DNA from: JAHJQZ01 sp963676075
GTDB taxonomy: Bacteria > Pseudomonadota > Alphaproteobacteria > Rhizobiales > Devosiaceae
NCBI GenBank assembly: GCA_963676075.2
Contig: CAXXNZ010000015.1
Location: 1 to 64,000, forward strand
DNA length: 64,000 nt
Reading direction: 5' to 3'
The notes beneath the pieces are model-generated. The model saw only the letters and a program-made list of their open reading frames with translations. It did not search any database and had not been told where the DNA came from. Positions 1 to 9,289 of this stretch are shown here, piece after piece (position 1 is the first letter of the stretch; every line of letters begins with the position of its first letter). The translations under genes were made by a program, and so were the position numbers.

Positions 1-225
1 GAACAGCAGGGCAGCAACCGGCCAGCCGTCGAAGAACAGCGGTGCGATGCCGGCGACCAGCCCAAATGGTACGGCGCGGGCGGCATACATCCGGGCAAAG
101 AAGGCTTCGCCGGCGCTGCCATCGGCGCGGGGATTGATCAGCGTCGGACGAAACAGCGCGAAAAAGCCGAAAAGCGCCGATGTCAGCGCGACGAGGAGGT
201 TCAGGTAGGTGAGGGCGATGGTCAT
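1..225 (-). CDS. Small membrane protein, 3'-truncated by the window edge
   Basis: An ATG at 225 opens a frame that stays open to the window edge, giving the first 75 residues. Residues 3-25 form a strongly hydrophobic helix (TIALTYLNLLVALTSALFGF). After a short loop with FRPTLINPRADG there is a second hydrophobic stretch starting near residue 55. This looks like a small multi-pass inner-membrane protein, but the C-terminus is missing and I do not recognise the family. It was found by reading the reverse strand; codon choice is GC-rich like the neighbours. Confidence 0.6.
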   Translation of the reverse strand, partial: MTIALTYLNLLVALTSALFGFFALFRPTLINPRADGSAGEAFFARMYAARAVPFGLVAGIAPLFFDGWPVAALLF

Positions 226-608
226 CGCTGCAATCCCGCATGGACGAATGTCCTGACCGATATGCGTCCGCCGTCGCGGCGGGACAAGCCGCCGATACGC
301 TTGGTCGCACCCGGCGGGGCGCCTGCGATGTGGACGCCAACTGCGCGCCCTGCTAAGCGCCGCGCCATGAACGCATACACGCCTTGCCTTTTGGCCCTTG
401 TATGAGGAGCCGGAGCTTCCAGTGAGGAAGGCCGGCTCGGAAACCCCTTAGTCGGCATGACAGGTCAAAAGCCGTCACGCCGGGTTTCAATGCTGCGCGC
501 CCGTAGATGAGAATGCGGCGGCGGCAAAAAGGAGATGCGGTCTGATCCCCGAGACAACCACAACGGCATGAATTTCCGAAGTGCCGGGGCGGTGACCGCC
601 AGATTGCA
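226..608. other. Intergenic stretch, no gene seen
   Basis: These 383 bases lie between the divergent partial membrane protein and the acetyltransferase. Short open frames on both strands have no ribosome-binding site and no recognisable domain. I see no tRNA, strong hairpin or clear promoter pair. It presumably holds the two divergent promoters. Confidence 0.4.
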
Positions 609-1112
609 ATGAACTTCATCATCAGGGACGAACGTCCCGAAGACGCGGCAGCGATTGCCGCACTCACCACACGTGCCTTCAGCGGCATGCCTTACGCCAG
701 TGGCTCCGAAGCCGGCATTCCGGCGCGCCTGCGTGCAGCCGGCGCCATGACATTATCGCTTGTCGCCGAGAGCGAGGGTGAACTCGTCGGACATGCCGCC
801 TTTTCGCCGGCGGTGCTCGGCAATGATTCCAATTGGCTCGGACTTGGACCAGTCTCGGTCAAACCGGAACTGCAACGGTCCGGTATTGGCTCGGCAGTGA
901 TCAAGGCCGGGCTCGATCGCCTGCGCCAAACAGGTGCGCCGGGTTGTGTGGTTGTCGGTGATCCAGCCTACTACACGCGCTTCGGGTTCGCTTCGGCATC
1001 CGGGTTGACCTGCCCGGGCGTGCCTGAGGCCAACACCATGGCCCTGTCGTTCACCAATACCGCGCCGAAAGGCGAGATGGCCTTCCATCCGGCTTTTTTC
1101 GACGCGATGTAG
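609..1112 (+). CDS. GNAT family N-acetyltransferase, YhbS-like
   Basis: This is a 167-residue single-domain GNAT enzyme, expected to transfer an acetyl group from acetyl-CoA to an amine; the substrate cannot be read from sequence. The acetyl-CoA pyrophosphate loop is visible as QRSGIG at residues 89-94. The segment GDPAYYTRFGF at 117-127 is the hallmark of the YhbS subgroup. The length is typical for a complete single-domain GNAT. It stands alone, facing a convergent gene pair, with a palindromic repeat starting at its stop codon. The start has only a weak ribosome-binding site, so a few residues of uncertainty remain. Confidence 0.85.
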   Translation: MNFIIRDERPEDAAAIAALTTRAFSGMPYASGSEAGIPARLRAAGAMTLSLVAESEGELVGHAAFSPAVLGNDSNWLGLGPVSVKPELQRSGIGSAVIKAGLDRLRQTGAPGCVVVGDPAYYTRFGFASASGLTCPGVPEANTMALSFTNTAPKGEMAFHPAFFDAM

Positions 1113-1180
1113 AGTGCTTTCAGGAAAAGTGGACACCACTTTTCCGGTTCGAAAACACGACCACTCAAAGAGATAGAGCA
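1112..1180. repeat. Rhizobiales-type palindromic intergenic repeat, copy 1
   Basis: The segment starts at the GNAT stop codon and contains AGGAAAAGTGGACACCACTT followed by TTCCGGTTCG and AAAGAGATAGAGCA. It matches the mosaic GAAAAGTGG-ACCGGTTTTC elements scattered through Rhizobiales genomes. Related copies lie at 25171-25215 and 55141-55201. It sits between two convergent genes. Confidence 0.65.
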
Positions 1181-1300
1181 GGTCAGGCAATTCCGCCTAA
1201 GTGTGATCTGCTCTGGTGCATGAAAAACCGGGCCGGCCATGTGGCCGACCCGGTCCTTAAAACGGTATGTCTGCGCTGAAACGTTGACCGATGGGGTGCG

Positions 1301-1837
1301 TCAGGACTTTTTCTCGAGCGGCACATTGGCTGTGGTCGAGGCGCCAGAGGCCGTGTCGGTCACCTTGGCTTTGAAGGTGATGATGCCGTTCTTGAGTGCC
1401 AGGTCGACCGCGACGTCGAGGTCGGCATTGGTGTCGGGATTGGTCGGGCGCATGGTGAAAACGATTCCCGAACCGGACCGCCGTCCGACGGCGATCTTGT
1501 CCTGCAGGAACCCGACATTGGAATTGAGCACCGCTTCGAAGCGGTTGCGTTCCTCGATGAAGCCCATTGTACCCTTGAGCGAAACGGTGCCGCCGGCCAG
1601 GGCGCACAGTCCGTTGAAACTCACGCGTTCCGGACGCGCCGAGGTGACACTCAGTCGGCACTTGACTGTTTCCTCGTTGTCGCCGGTGCCCATGCTGCCA
1701 CGACCAGACCAGTCGCCGACATAGGACTGCAGCATTTCATTGTCCCGTTGCGCTGCGACGGCAGGGGCGGTCTGCGCCAACGCCAGGGACAGAAACAGAC
1801 CGGCGATCAACGGCCGGATCAGGGAAGAACGGATCAT
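1301..1837 (-). CDS. Hypothetical secreted protein, 178 aa
   Basis: I do not recognise a named family. The N-terminus MIRSSLIRPLIAGLFLSLAL followed by AQTAPAVAAQ is a classical Sec signal peptide, with cleavage likely after AVA or AVAA, so the product should be periplasmic. The mature part is about 150 residues rich in beta-forming sequence, with two cysteines that could form a disulfide. Its ATG overlaps the stop codon of the upstream RND-type transporter gene by 4 bases, so the two are almost certainly co-transcribed and may act together in the envelope. Confidence 0.75.
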   Translation of the reverse strand: MIRSSLIRPLIAGLFLSLALAQTAPAVAAQRDNEMLQSYVGDWSGRGSMGTGDNEETVKCRLSVTSARPERVSFNGLCALAGGTVSLKGTMGFIEERNRFEAVLNSNVGFLQDKIAVGRRSGSGIVFTMRPTNPDTNADLDVAVDLALKNGIITFKAKVTDTASGASTTANVPLEKKS

Positions 1838-4080
1838 ATTTTTTTGGCTCCAAGAGTCTGCAAATAACGTCCGCCTGCATGCATCAGGGCGGGGAGGATA
1901 ACCAGATCGCCGACCAGGGCAAGTACGAGCGTTAAAACGGTCAGCGTACCAAACAGCGCCACCGGCGGCAGCGCCGAGAAAACAACGATGAAGGTGCCAG
2001 CCGCCAGAATGAGCGTTGTCGCGACCAGCGCCGGACCGATGCGTTCCAAGGCTCGATCGACAGCCTGATGGTGATCCAGTCCGTTCTCACGTTGCCGCAT
2101 ATAGGTGGCCAGAAAGTGAATGGTGTCGTCGACAGCGATGCCGAACGCGATCGTGAGGGCGAAAACCGTGGTCAATTGCAGTCCGGCGCCCGAGAAATAG
2201 AGATAGACCTCGGTCCCGAGGATCGGCATCAGATTGGGGATGATGGCCAGGATCGCCACCCGCGCCGAGCGGAAGGCGAAGCCGATGACGAAGATATTGA
2301 CGATGACGGCGGCCGTCAGGCCGTTTCTGAGGCTGCCGATGATGTCGGTCGAGGCATAGGCGGTCAGCACGTTGAGCCCGGTCACCTGCACACCGTCAAT
2401 TCCAGATGCCTTGAGATCGGCGTCGGTGGCGTCGACCAGTTCCCTGAGATCGGCAGAGCGCAGCATCGTCGGGATGAAGGCCGTCACGAGCGCCTGCTTG
2501 TTGTCCTCGGTGACGAAGCGATTTTTGAGGAACGGCCCCACGGCGGAGAATATCTGTTCGCGCGAAAAGCCGCTGTCCGAATAATGCGAGAAGCTCGCCG
2601 CCGAGATGACCTTGCCCTTGCCGACGTGCTTTTCGAGGATCTCGTGCACCTTCTTGATGCGTTCGAAATCGGCATCGCCGACATTCTCGACGCCTTCCTT
2701 GAGCGGCACCCGTACATAAAGGGGAGCAACGCCGCCGACACCATTGTCGATGCCTTCCGAGGTTGCCAGGGACTGGGAATTGGCCGGCAGGAAATCCTGA
2801 AAGTCGAAACGGGGCTGCATCAGGAAGTGCGGGATAAAGAACAGGATCACCAGCACGATCGAGCCGATGCCGATCAGGCGCGGGAAGCGGCTGGTCAGGA
2901 ATCGCGCCACCGGGATCGGCGCCGACACGGCGATAGACATGTGATCGGGCGGCGTGAAGCCGAGACGTACAGCCATCTTGATGGCTAGAGGCAGGAAGGT
3001 GACCAGCGAAATATAGGTGATGACGACGCCAATGACGCCGGAAATGCCGAATTCCTCGATGCCCTGGCCCTGCACGGCGACCAGCGTGGCGAACGAGACC
3101 ATGGTCGTGATGGTGGTCAGCGCCGCCGCCGGCGTCACGCGCTTGATCGTCTCGGTTATGGCCTCGTGCGGGTCCATGCCGTCACGCCATAATCGGAGCC
3201 AGGTGAAACAGAAATACATGCTCTCGGCAAAGCCGATCACCAGCACCAGAATGGCGACGATATTGGTCAGGAAGGTGAATTGTCCGAAGGTCGCAGTCAC
3301 CGTCCCGATCAGCCAGATGATCGACATGAACGGGGTCAGCGTCGACAGCACCGCGCCCCAGAACGATCGAAGGCAGATGAACGAGACCACCGCCCCGATA
3401 AGGAACCCAACCACCGAAAACTTGACCTGATCATCGACGGTCGCGTCGAGCATCTCGGTCTTCCACACCGGCGGGCCGGTCAGCTCGATATCGACCCTGT
3501 CGGACTGGTATTCAGCGACCAGATCCTTGAGTTCGGCCAGCATCTTGTTCTCGCCGTCACCTTTGGTGAGAACGGGATCGGGGAACAGGATCATCACCAG
3601 GCCGGACATGTCACCGAGGATGAGATTGCGCATCATCGGGTCGGTGTTTCTGAGATCGGTCAGTGCCGCCGCGACTTCCTCGCGCGTCTGCATGTTTTCA
3701 GGCACCGAGGGCGCGGTGCCGCCGTCCGCTGTCGGCTTGCGCAGCGAGAAGGGCGTCAGGGTGCCGCTGGCATAGGAGGTGAGCTGCAGGTCGAGCGCCA
3801 GTTCGCGCATGTTCTCAAGCACGACCGGATCGGTCAGATCCTTGGACTTGACCAGAATATAGGCATCGTTCTCGAAGGTGCCGAAGGTCTGTTGCAGCTT
3901 GTGATAGCGGTCATACATCTCGCCGGAATTGCGGTAGACCCGAAGGATGTCTCCATCCACGGAGACATTCGGTATCTGCGCGAGACTGAAAACGGTGAAT
4001 GCAATGACGACAACCGCCATCAATCTCGGAAACCTCAGGGTAAGGTGTCCGAGGCGCTCAATCCCAAATCCAACCGACAA
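1834..4080 (-). CDS. RND superfamily (MMPL-type) transporter
   Basis: The product is about 748 residues with the two-fold RND/MMPL layout: one N-terminal membrane helix, a large periplasmic loop, five helices, then the same again. The second half carries the conserved acidic pair as GIAVDDTIHF. Proteins of this COG1033-like group move lipids, hopanoids or other hydrophobic compounds and usually work without a separate adaptor. I prefer the TTG at 4080, preceded by GGAGGGGAGAG at good spacing; the frame stays open to a GTG at 4107. The stop overlaps the start of the secreted protein downstream. The substrate is unknown. Confidence 0.85.
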   Translation of the reverse strand: MSVGFGIERLGHLTLRFPRLMAVVVIAFTVFSLAQIPNVSVDGDILRVYRNSGEMYDRYHKLQQTFGTFENDAYILVKSKDLTDPVVLENMRELALDLQLTSYASGTLTPFSLRKPTADGGTAPSVPENMQTREEVAAALTDLRNTDPMMRNLILGDMSGLVMILFPDPVLTKGDGENKMLAELKDLVAEYQSDRVDIELTGPPVWKTEMLDATVDDQVKFSVVGFLIGAVVSFICLRSFWGAVLSTLTPFMSIIWLIGTVTATFGQFTFLTNIVAILVLVIGFAESMYFCFTWLRLWRDGMDPHEAITETIKRVTPAAALTTITTMVSFATLVAVQGQGIEEFGISGVIGVVITYISLVTFLPLAIKMAVRLGFTPPDHMSIAVSAPIPVARFLTSRFPRLIGIGSIVLVILFFIPHFLMQPRFDFQDFLPANSQSLATSEGIDNGVGGVAPLYVRVPLKEGVENVGDADFERIKKVHEILEKHVGKGKVISAASFSHYSDSGFSREQIFSAVGPFLKNRFVTEDNKQALVTAFIPTMLRSADLRELVDATDADLKASGIDGVQVTGLNVLTAYASTDIIGSLRNGLTAAVIVNIFVIGFAFRSARVAILAIIPNLMPILGTEVYLYFSGAGLQLTTVFALTIAFGIAVDDTIHFLATYMRQRENGLDHHQAVDRALERIGPALVATTLILAAGTFIVVFSALPPVALFGTLTVLTLVLALVGDLVILPALMHAGGRYLQTLGAKKI

Positions 4081-4349
4081 GAAGTCTCTCCCCCTCCGCG
4101 CACGCACGTCCAGTGTTTCTAGGGCGTTGCGCCGATTCCGTCCAGCATAGCGGGAAAGGCGCCTGCGCCGAGTGTGTCCGGCAGAGAATGCCGACCTGAA
4201 GAACGGGCTTCATGTTGCCAGGCGCGCCTTGATGCCCACCTTAGCTGTGGACGGTGCCGTGGACGAGCGCTATGCAGGCGCCTCATCATGGTACTCGCAG
4301 CCGGAATCGCCTAGATAAAGGAGATTCATCGGCAAAGAAGAACGAACAC

Positions 4350-7148
4350 GTGACCGATACGCCCGATATGCCTCACACGCCCGAAACCGGATCAGACATC
4401 GCTCTGGTCTCCATCAACGACGAGATGCGCAAGTCCTATCTCGATTATGCCATGAGCGTGATCGTCAGCCGTGCGCTCCCCGACGTTTGCGATGGGCTCA
4501 AGCCGGTGCACCGCCGCATCCTGTTTTCGATGAGCGAGCAGAACATCCTGTGGAACCGGCCATATGTGAAGTCGGCGCGCGTCGTCGGCGACGTGATCGG
4601 TAAGTATCACCCGCACGGTGATGCTGCGGTCTACATGTCGCTGGTGCGCATGGCGCAGGATTTCTCCATGCGCGAAACGCTGATCGACGGCCAGGGCAAT
4701 TTCGGCTCGGTCGATGGCGATATGCCGGCGGCCATGCGCTACACCGAATGCCGCATGGACAAGATCGCCAATTTCCTGCTCGAGGATCTCGACAAGGATA
4801 CGGTCGATTTCCGCGAGAACTACGACAACTCCCTCAGCGAGCCGGCAGTTCTGCCCGCGCGCTTCCCCAATATCCTGGTCAACGGCGCCGGCGGCATTGC
4901 CGTTGGCATGGCGACGAACATCCCGACCCACAATCTCGGCGAGGTGATCGATGCCACCATCGCTGTCATGGAAAACCCGGCGATCGACATCGATTCCTTG
5001 TGCGAGATCATGCCCGGACCGGACTTCCCTACTGGCGGCATCATTCTCGGACGCGCGGGCATCCGTTCCGCTTATGAGACGGGTCGTGGCTCGATCATCG
5101 TTCGGGGCAAGGTGACCGTCGAGGAAACCCGCCGCGAGCGCGAAGCCCTGATCATCCACGAAATTCCGTTCCAGGTGAACAAGGCGACGATGATCGAGCG
5201 CGTCGCCGAACTGGTGCGCGACAAGCGCATCGAGGGCATCGCCGACATCCGCGACGAATCCGATCGTCACGGCATGCGCGTCGTCGTCGAGCTCAAGCGC
5301 GACGCGGTGGCCGATGTCGTGCTCAATCAGCTTTACCGCTTCACACCGCTGCAGAGTTCGTTCGGCTGCAATTTCGTCGTCCTCAATGGCGGAAAGCCCG
5401 AACTGCTGGGCGTGCGCGAAATGCTCGACGCCTTTGTCGCCTTCCGCGAAAGCGTGGTCACACGGCGGGCCAAGTTCCTTTTGAACAAGGCGCGCGACCG
5501 CGCCCATGTCCTGGTCGGTCTGGCCGTCGCCGTCGCCAATGTCGATGAAGTCATCGCCATCATCCGCACCTCGCCGACGCCTGCCGCCGCGCGCGAGCGC
5601 CTGCTTGAGCGCAACTGGCCGGCCCGCGACGTCGAGGCGCTGATCAAGCTGATCGACGATCCACGCCATACCGTCAATGAAGACGGCACCTTCAAGCTCT
5701 CGGACGAGCAGGTGAGGGCCATTCTCGACCTCCGCCTGGCACGCCTGACGGCGCTCGGACGCGACGAGATCGGCGACGAACTCAATACGCTCGGTGGTCA
5801 GATCGAGGACTATCTCGGTATCCTGCGCTCGCGCGAACGCGTCCGCGAAATCGTGCGGACCGAACTGCTCGATGTGAAAGAGCAGTTCGCCACCCCGCGC
5901 AAGACCGAGATCACCGATTACGCCGCCGACATGGACGATGAAGACTTCATCGCCCGCGAGGACATGGTCGTGACCGTCTCGCATGCCGGCTACATCAAGC
6001 GCGTGCCGCTGTCGACCTATCGGGCCCAGCGCCGCGGCGGCAAGGGCCGTTCGGGCATGGCGACCCGCGACGAGGATTTCGTCGCCCGCCTGTTCGTCGC
6101 CAATACCCACACGCCGGTGCTGTTCTTCTCCTCGCGCGGCATCGCCTACAAGCTCAAGGTCTGGCGCCTGCCGCTGGCGGCGCCGCAAGCGCGCGGCAAG
6201 GCGCTGATCAACCTCCTGCCTCTCGAACAGGGTGAGTGGATCACCTCGATCATGCCGCTGCCCGAGGACGAGGAAACCTGGGGCGATCTCGACATCATGT
6301 TCGCCACCACGAAGGGCACGGTCCGGCGCAATTCACTGGCCGATTTCTCCGACATCCGCGCCAATGGCAAGATTGCCATGAAGCTCGGCGAGGAGGGCGA
6401 TGCCATCCTCGGGGTCGAGACCTGTTCGCCCTCCGACGATGTCCTTTTGACCACGGCGCATGGCCAGGCCATTCGCTTCCGCGTCGACGACGTGCGCGTG
6501 TTTGCCGGCCGTAATTCGGTCGGTGTCCGCGGCATCAACCTCGCCGAGGACGACACCATCATCTCGATGACCATCCTTCGCCATTTCGAGGCAACGCCCG
6601 AAGAGCGCGCCGAATACGTCAAGCGCAGCCGGGCCATGCGTGGCGAAACCGAAGAGATGCACGAGGATGCCGAGGCAGAGTCCGCCGGCGGCGAACTGTC
6701 CCCGGAACGCTATGTCGAAATGGGCGCGGCCGAACAGTTCGTTCTGGCCATTTCCGAAAAAGGCTATGGCAAGCGCTCTTCGAGCTACGAGTACCGGGTG
6801 ACCGGACGCGGCGGCAAGGGCATCACCGGCATGGCGATCACCGGCAAGAACGGGCCGATCGTCGCTTCGTTCCCGGTCGAAGACGATGACCAGATCATGC
6901 TGATCACCGACGGCGGCACGCTGATCCGCGTGCCGGTCAATGGCATCCGCCTCGCCGGACGCGCCACCCAGGGCGTCAAGGTTCTCGATACGGCCGAGGA
7001 CGAGAAGGTGATTTCGGTCGAGCGCATTCTCGAACCCGAGGACGAAGAGGGCGAAGAGGGCGCAGTCGATGGCGAAGGCGGTGCGCCTGATGCTGGCGGT
7101 GCGCCCGATGCCGGTGGCGACGCACCGGATACCCCGGACGAGACCTGA
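4350..7148 (+). CDS. gyrA: DNA gyrase subunit A
   Basis: This is the catalytic subunit of type II topoisomerase, which introduces negative supercoils with GyrB. From the GTG at 4350 it is 932 residues; the frame extends to 4254, but the family begins near this point. The catalytic tyrosine is Y131 in AAMRYTE, and the GyrA box QRRGGKG marks it as gyrase rather than ParC. The quinolone-resistance region reads HPHGDAAVYM: A92 and M96 stand where E. coli has Ser83 and Asp87. C47 replaces the Arg of the usual ALPDVRDGLKP motif (E. coli Arg38). The C-terminus ends in a low-complexity Gly/Ala/Pro/Asp tail. It is transcribed alone. Confidence 0.97.
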   Translation: MTDTPDMPHTPETGSDIALVSINDEMRKSYLDYAMSVIVSRALPDVCDGLKPVHRRILFSMSEQNILWNRPYVKSARVVGDVIGKYHPHGDAAVYMSLVRMAQDFSMRETLIDGQGNFGSVDGDMPAAMRYTECRMDKIANFLLEDLDKDTVDFRENYDNSLSEPAVLPARFPNILVNGAGGIAVGMATNIPTHNLGEVIDATIAVMENPAIDIDSLCEIMPGPDFPTGGIILGRAGIRSAYETGRGSIIVRGKVTVEETRREREALIIHEIPFQVNKATMIERVAELVRDKRIEGIADIRDESDRHGMRVVVELKRDAVADVVLNQLYRFTPLQSSFGCNFVVLNGGKPELLGVREMLDAFVAFRESVVTRRAKFLLNKARDRAHVLVGLAVAVANVDEVIAIIRTSPTPAAARERLLERNWPARDVEALIKLIDDPRHTVNEDGTFKLSDEQVRAILDLRLARLTALGRDEIGDELNTLGGQIEDYLGILRSRERVREIVRTELLDVKEQFATPRKTEITDYAADMDDEDFIAREDMVVTVSHAGYIKRVPLSTYRAQRRGGKGRSGMATRDEDFVARLFVANTHTPVLFFSSRGIAYKLKVWRLPLAAPQARGKALINLLPLEQGEWITSIMPLPEDEETWGDLDIMFATTKGTVRRNSLADFSDIRANGKIAMKLGEEGDAILGVETCSPSDDVLLTTAHGQAIRFRVDDVRVFAGRNSVGVRGINLAEDDTIISMTILRHFEATPEERAEYVKRSRAMRGETEEMHEDAEAESAGGELSPERYVEMGAAEQFVLAISEKGYGKRSSSYEYRVTGRGGKGITGMAITGKNGPIVASFPVEDDDQIMLITDGGTLIRVPVNGIRLAGRATQGVKVLDTAEDEKVISVERILEPEDEEGEEGAVDGEGGAPDAGGAPDAGGDAPDTPDET

Positions 7149-7383
7149 TAGTACTGACGCCTGCCATGGCTGAAACAGCATAGCTCACACGGTTGCGCGC
7201 GCCTCGGCGTGCGCCCCGTGCTGCTGCTCACCGGGTGCAGTCACGCTTATGACTGCATTCTGAAGGCGTTTGCATTGAGCCGGCGTGCAGAAGCCGGTCT
7301 TCATTTGGCTCTTTGACGGCGTGCAGGGGCTTGCATTTGTGGCAAGGCTCTGTGTTCACTCCTGATTGTCAGGAGCCCACTCC

Positions 7384-8004
7384 ATGTTCACGTCCGCGAC
7401 CGTTGCAACCTTCGCCGTCACCGTTCTCGTGCTCGTTATCGTGCCCGGGCCGACGGTGTCGACCATCGTGGCGCAATCGTTGGCGCGCGGAACAAAGGCC
7501 GGCTTTGCTGTCCTTCTCGGCACCCAACTTGCCAATTACACCATGGTTCTGGTCGTGGCGCTGGGCATGCAGGCCATCGTCGCCTTCATGGGCTGGGCCT
7601 TCGATTGGATCAAGCTGATCGGCGCCGGCTACCTGATCTTTATCGGCATCTCGATGCTGCGCTCGGGCATTCACAGCCTTGGCGGCGGCAAGGTGAAGCC
7701 GAGAAGCTTCTGGCAGCTGGTTCTGCAGGGCTATGTGGTCTTGTGGTCGAACCCGAAAGCACTGGTGTTTTTCGGTGCCTTCCTGCCGCAATTTGTCGAT
7801 CCATCGCAGTCTACATTCTGGCAGACCGTGTTACTTGGTATCGTCTTCAATATCATTGCCGGTATCTCGGACGGCGCATACGCTGTCCTTGCCGGTTCGG
7901 CTCGCAACGCCTTCACCGCCGACCGTATCAAGGTCTTGAGTCGCGTGGCGGGGACCATACTCATCGGCGGCGGCATCTGGCTGGCGCTGCAGCAACGCGC
8001 CTGA
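7384..8004 (+). CDS. LysE/RhtB family amino-acid exporter, paralogue 1
   Basis: A 206-residue membrane protein with about six hydrophobic helices and the family signature VPGPTVSTIVAQSLARGTKAG near the N-terminus. A WSNPKALVFFGAFLPQF segment lies mid-protein. The family exports amino acids or related small molecules using the proton gradient. The ATG at 7384 follows AGGAG by eight bases; the frame is open slightly further upstream. It is the first of four consecutive paralogues on the same strand. A possible -35 box TTGACG at 7314 lies upstream, with only a poor -10. Confidence 0.9.
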   Translation: MFTSATVATFAVTVLVLVIVPGPTVSTIVAQSLARGTKAGFAVLLGTQLANYTMVLVVALGMQAIVAFMGWAFDWIKLIGAGYLIFIGISMLRSGIHSLGGGKVKPRSFWQLVLQGYVVLWSNPKALVFFGAFLPQFVDPSQSTFWQTVLLGIVFNIIAGISDGAYAVLAGSARNAFTADRIKVLSRVAGTILIGGGIWLALQQRA

Positions 8005-8022
8005 GATTTTCGGAGATACATC

Positions 8023-8643
8023 ATGTTCGAGCCTGGTTTGCTGATCACCTATACGCTCGCCTGCCTCATCTTCTCCGTCGTGCCCGGCCCGTCCGTCACT
8101 GTGGTCCTGGCGAATTCACTGTCGCGCGGCACCGCCGCTGGTTTCTGGACCATCCTTGGAACCGAACTGTCGATGCTGTCGATGGTTCTGGTCGTCGCCT
8201 GCGGCCTCGAGGCCGTCATGGCCGTGGTCGGCGAGGCATTCGTCTGGATCAAGCTGATCGGCGCGGCCTATCTGGTTTATATCGGCTGGCGCATGTTCAC
8301 CTCGTCCGGTGAACTGGCGACGGCCAAGGCGACACGGGCGCATTCGCCGTTGCGCTATGTCCTTCAGGCGGCGCTGGTCAACTGGTCCAACCCGAAAACG
8401 CTGCTGTTTCTCGGGGCCTTCTTGCCTCAGTTCGTCAATCTCCAGCATGCCGCTTTCCCGCAGATCATGGTGCTCGGCCTGCTGCTGATGGCTGTCGCCA
8501 CCTTGACGGACGCCTTCTACGCCGTGCTGGCGGGCAGGGCGCGCCATGCCCTCAACGCCGCGCGCTTGAGGATGATGAACCGCGTCGCCGGCGCCATCCT
8601 CATGGTTGGCGGTGTCTGGCTGGCGCTCGTCAAGAAGGCCTGA
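8023..8643 (+). CDS. LysE/RhtB family amino-acid exporter, paralogue 2
   Basis: A 206-residue multi-pass protein of the LysE/RhtB exporter superfamily with VPGPSVTVVLANSLSRGTAAG after the first helix and WSNPKTLLFLGAFLPQF in the middle. It starts 18 bases after paralogue 1, with GGAG six to seven bases before the ATG, so the cluster reads as one operon. Its closest relative in the cluster appears to be paralogue 3, which shares the IGWRMFT and NPKTLLFLGAFLP segments. The substrate cannot be inferred. Confidence 0.9.
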   Translation: MFEPGLLITYTLACLIFSVVPGPSVTVVLANSLSRGTAAGFWTILGTELSMLSMVLVVACGLEAVMAVVGEAFVWIKLIGAAYLVYIGWRMFTSSGELATAKATRAHSPLRYVLQAALVNWSNPKTLLFLGAFLPQFVNLQHAAFPQIMVLGLLLMAVATLTDAFYAVLAGRARHALNAARLRMMNRVAGAILMVGGVWLALVKKA

Positions 8644-8651
8644 GGTCCGTC

Positions 8652-9284
8652 ATGATCCCGCTCGCATCGCTCATCACCTTCGCCATCGCCGCCTTTATCG
8701 CGGGCCTCGTTCCAGGTCCGACGGTCGCCGTGGTGGTTGCCGCCTCGGTACGCCATGGCACACGTGCCGGTGTGCTGACGGCGCTCGGCGCCGAGATCGC
8801 CGTTATCACCATGCTCGTCGTCGTGGCGCTCGGACTCGAAGCGGTGATGGCTTTCATGGGCTGGGGTTTCGAGTGGCTGAAGCTGATTGGCGCTGCTTAT
8901 CTCGTCTATATCGGCTGGCGCATGTTCACGGCCAAACCCACCGTGTCCGACGGTGCGGCGGGTGAGGGGGCTGTCAGCCGGAAGCGCGGCAACAGCTTTG
9001 TTCTTCAGGGTTTCTTCGTCGTCTGGTCGAACCCCAAGACCTTGCTGTTCCTCGGGGCCTTCCTGCCGCATTTCCTCATCCCTGACGCCCCGGCGCTGCC
9101 GCAACTGATGGTTCTGGGCGCGATCGTCATTGTTCTCGCCGTGCTCAACGATTTCGGCTATGCCCTCGCCGCCGGACGCCTGCGCCGGTTGATGACCGAA
9201 GCGCGGTCGCTGCTGGTTGCGCGCCTGTCGGGCCTCATCCTGATGGCGGGCGGGGTCTGGCTCGCCGTGCAGAAGAAGGCCTGA
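8652..9284 (+). CDS. LysE/RhtB family amino-acid exporter, paralogue 3
   Basis: A 210-residue LysE/RhtB exporter with VPGPTVAVVVAASVRHGTRAG and WSNPKTLLFLGAFLPHF. It begins eight bases after paralogue 2. A hydrophilic insertion around SDGAAGEGAVSRKRGNS between the third and fourth helices makes it slightly longer than its neighbours. Its similarity to paralogue 2 around the IGWRMFT motif points to local duplication followed by divergence in the loops. Confidence 0.9.
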   Translation: MIPLASLITFAIAAFIAGLVPGPTVAVVVAASVRHGTRAGVLTALGAEIAVITMLVVVALGLEAVMAFMGWGFEWLKLIGAAYLVYIGWRMFTAKPTVSDGAAGEGAVSRKRGNSFVLQGFFVVWSNPKTLLFLGAFLPHFLIPDAPALPQLMVLGAIVIVLAVLNDFGYALAAGRLRRLMTEARSLLVARLSGLILMAGGVWLAVQKKA

Positions 9285-9289
9285 ACTTC

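Noticed and set aside
4254..4349. N-terminal extension of GyrA to the upstream ATG
   Set aside because: The extra residues do not resemble any GyrA start, and the GTG at 4350 gives the family-typical N-terminus.
4392..6188. Long open frame of 598 codons opposite gyrA
   Set aside because: It is the antisense shadow of a highly conserved GC-rich gene, with no domain and no ribosome-binding site; similar shadows occur opposite mfd, metH and tex.
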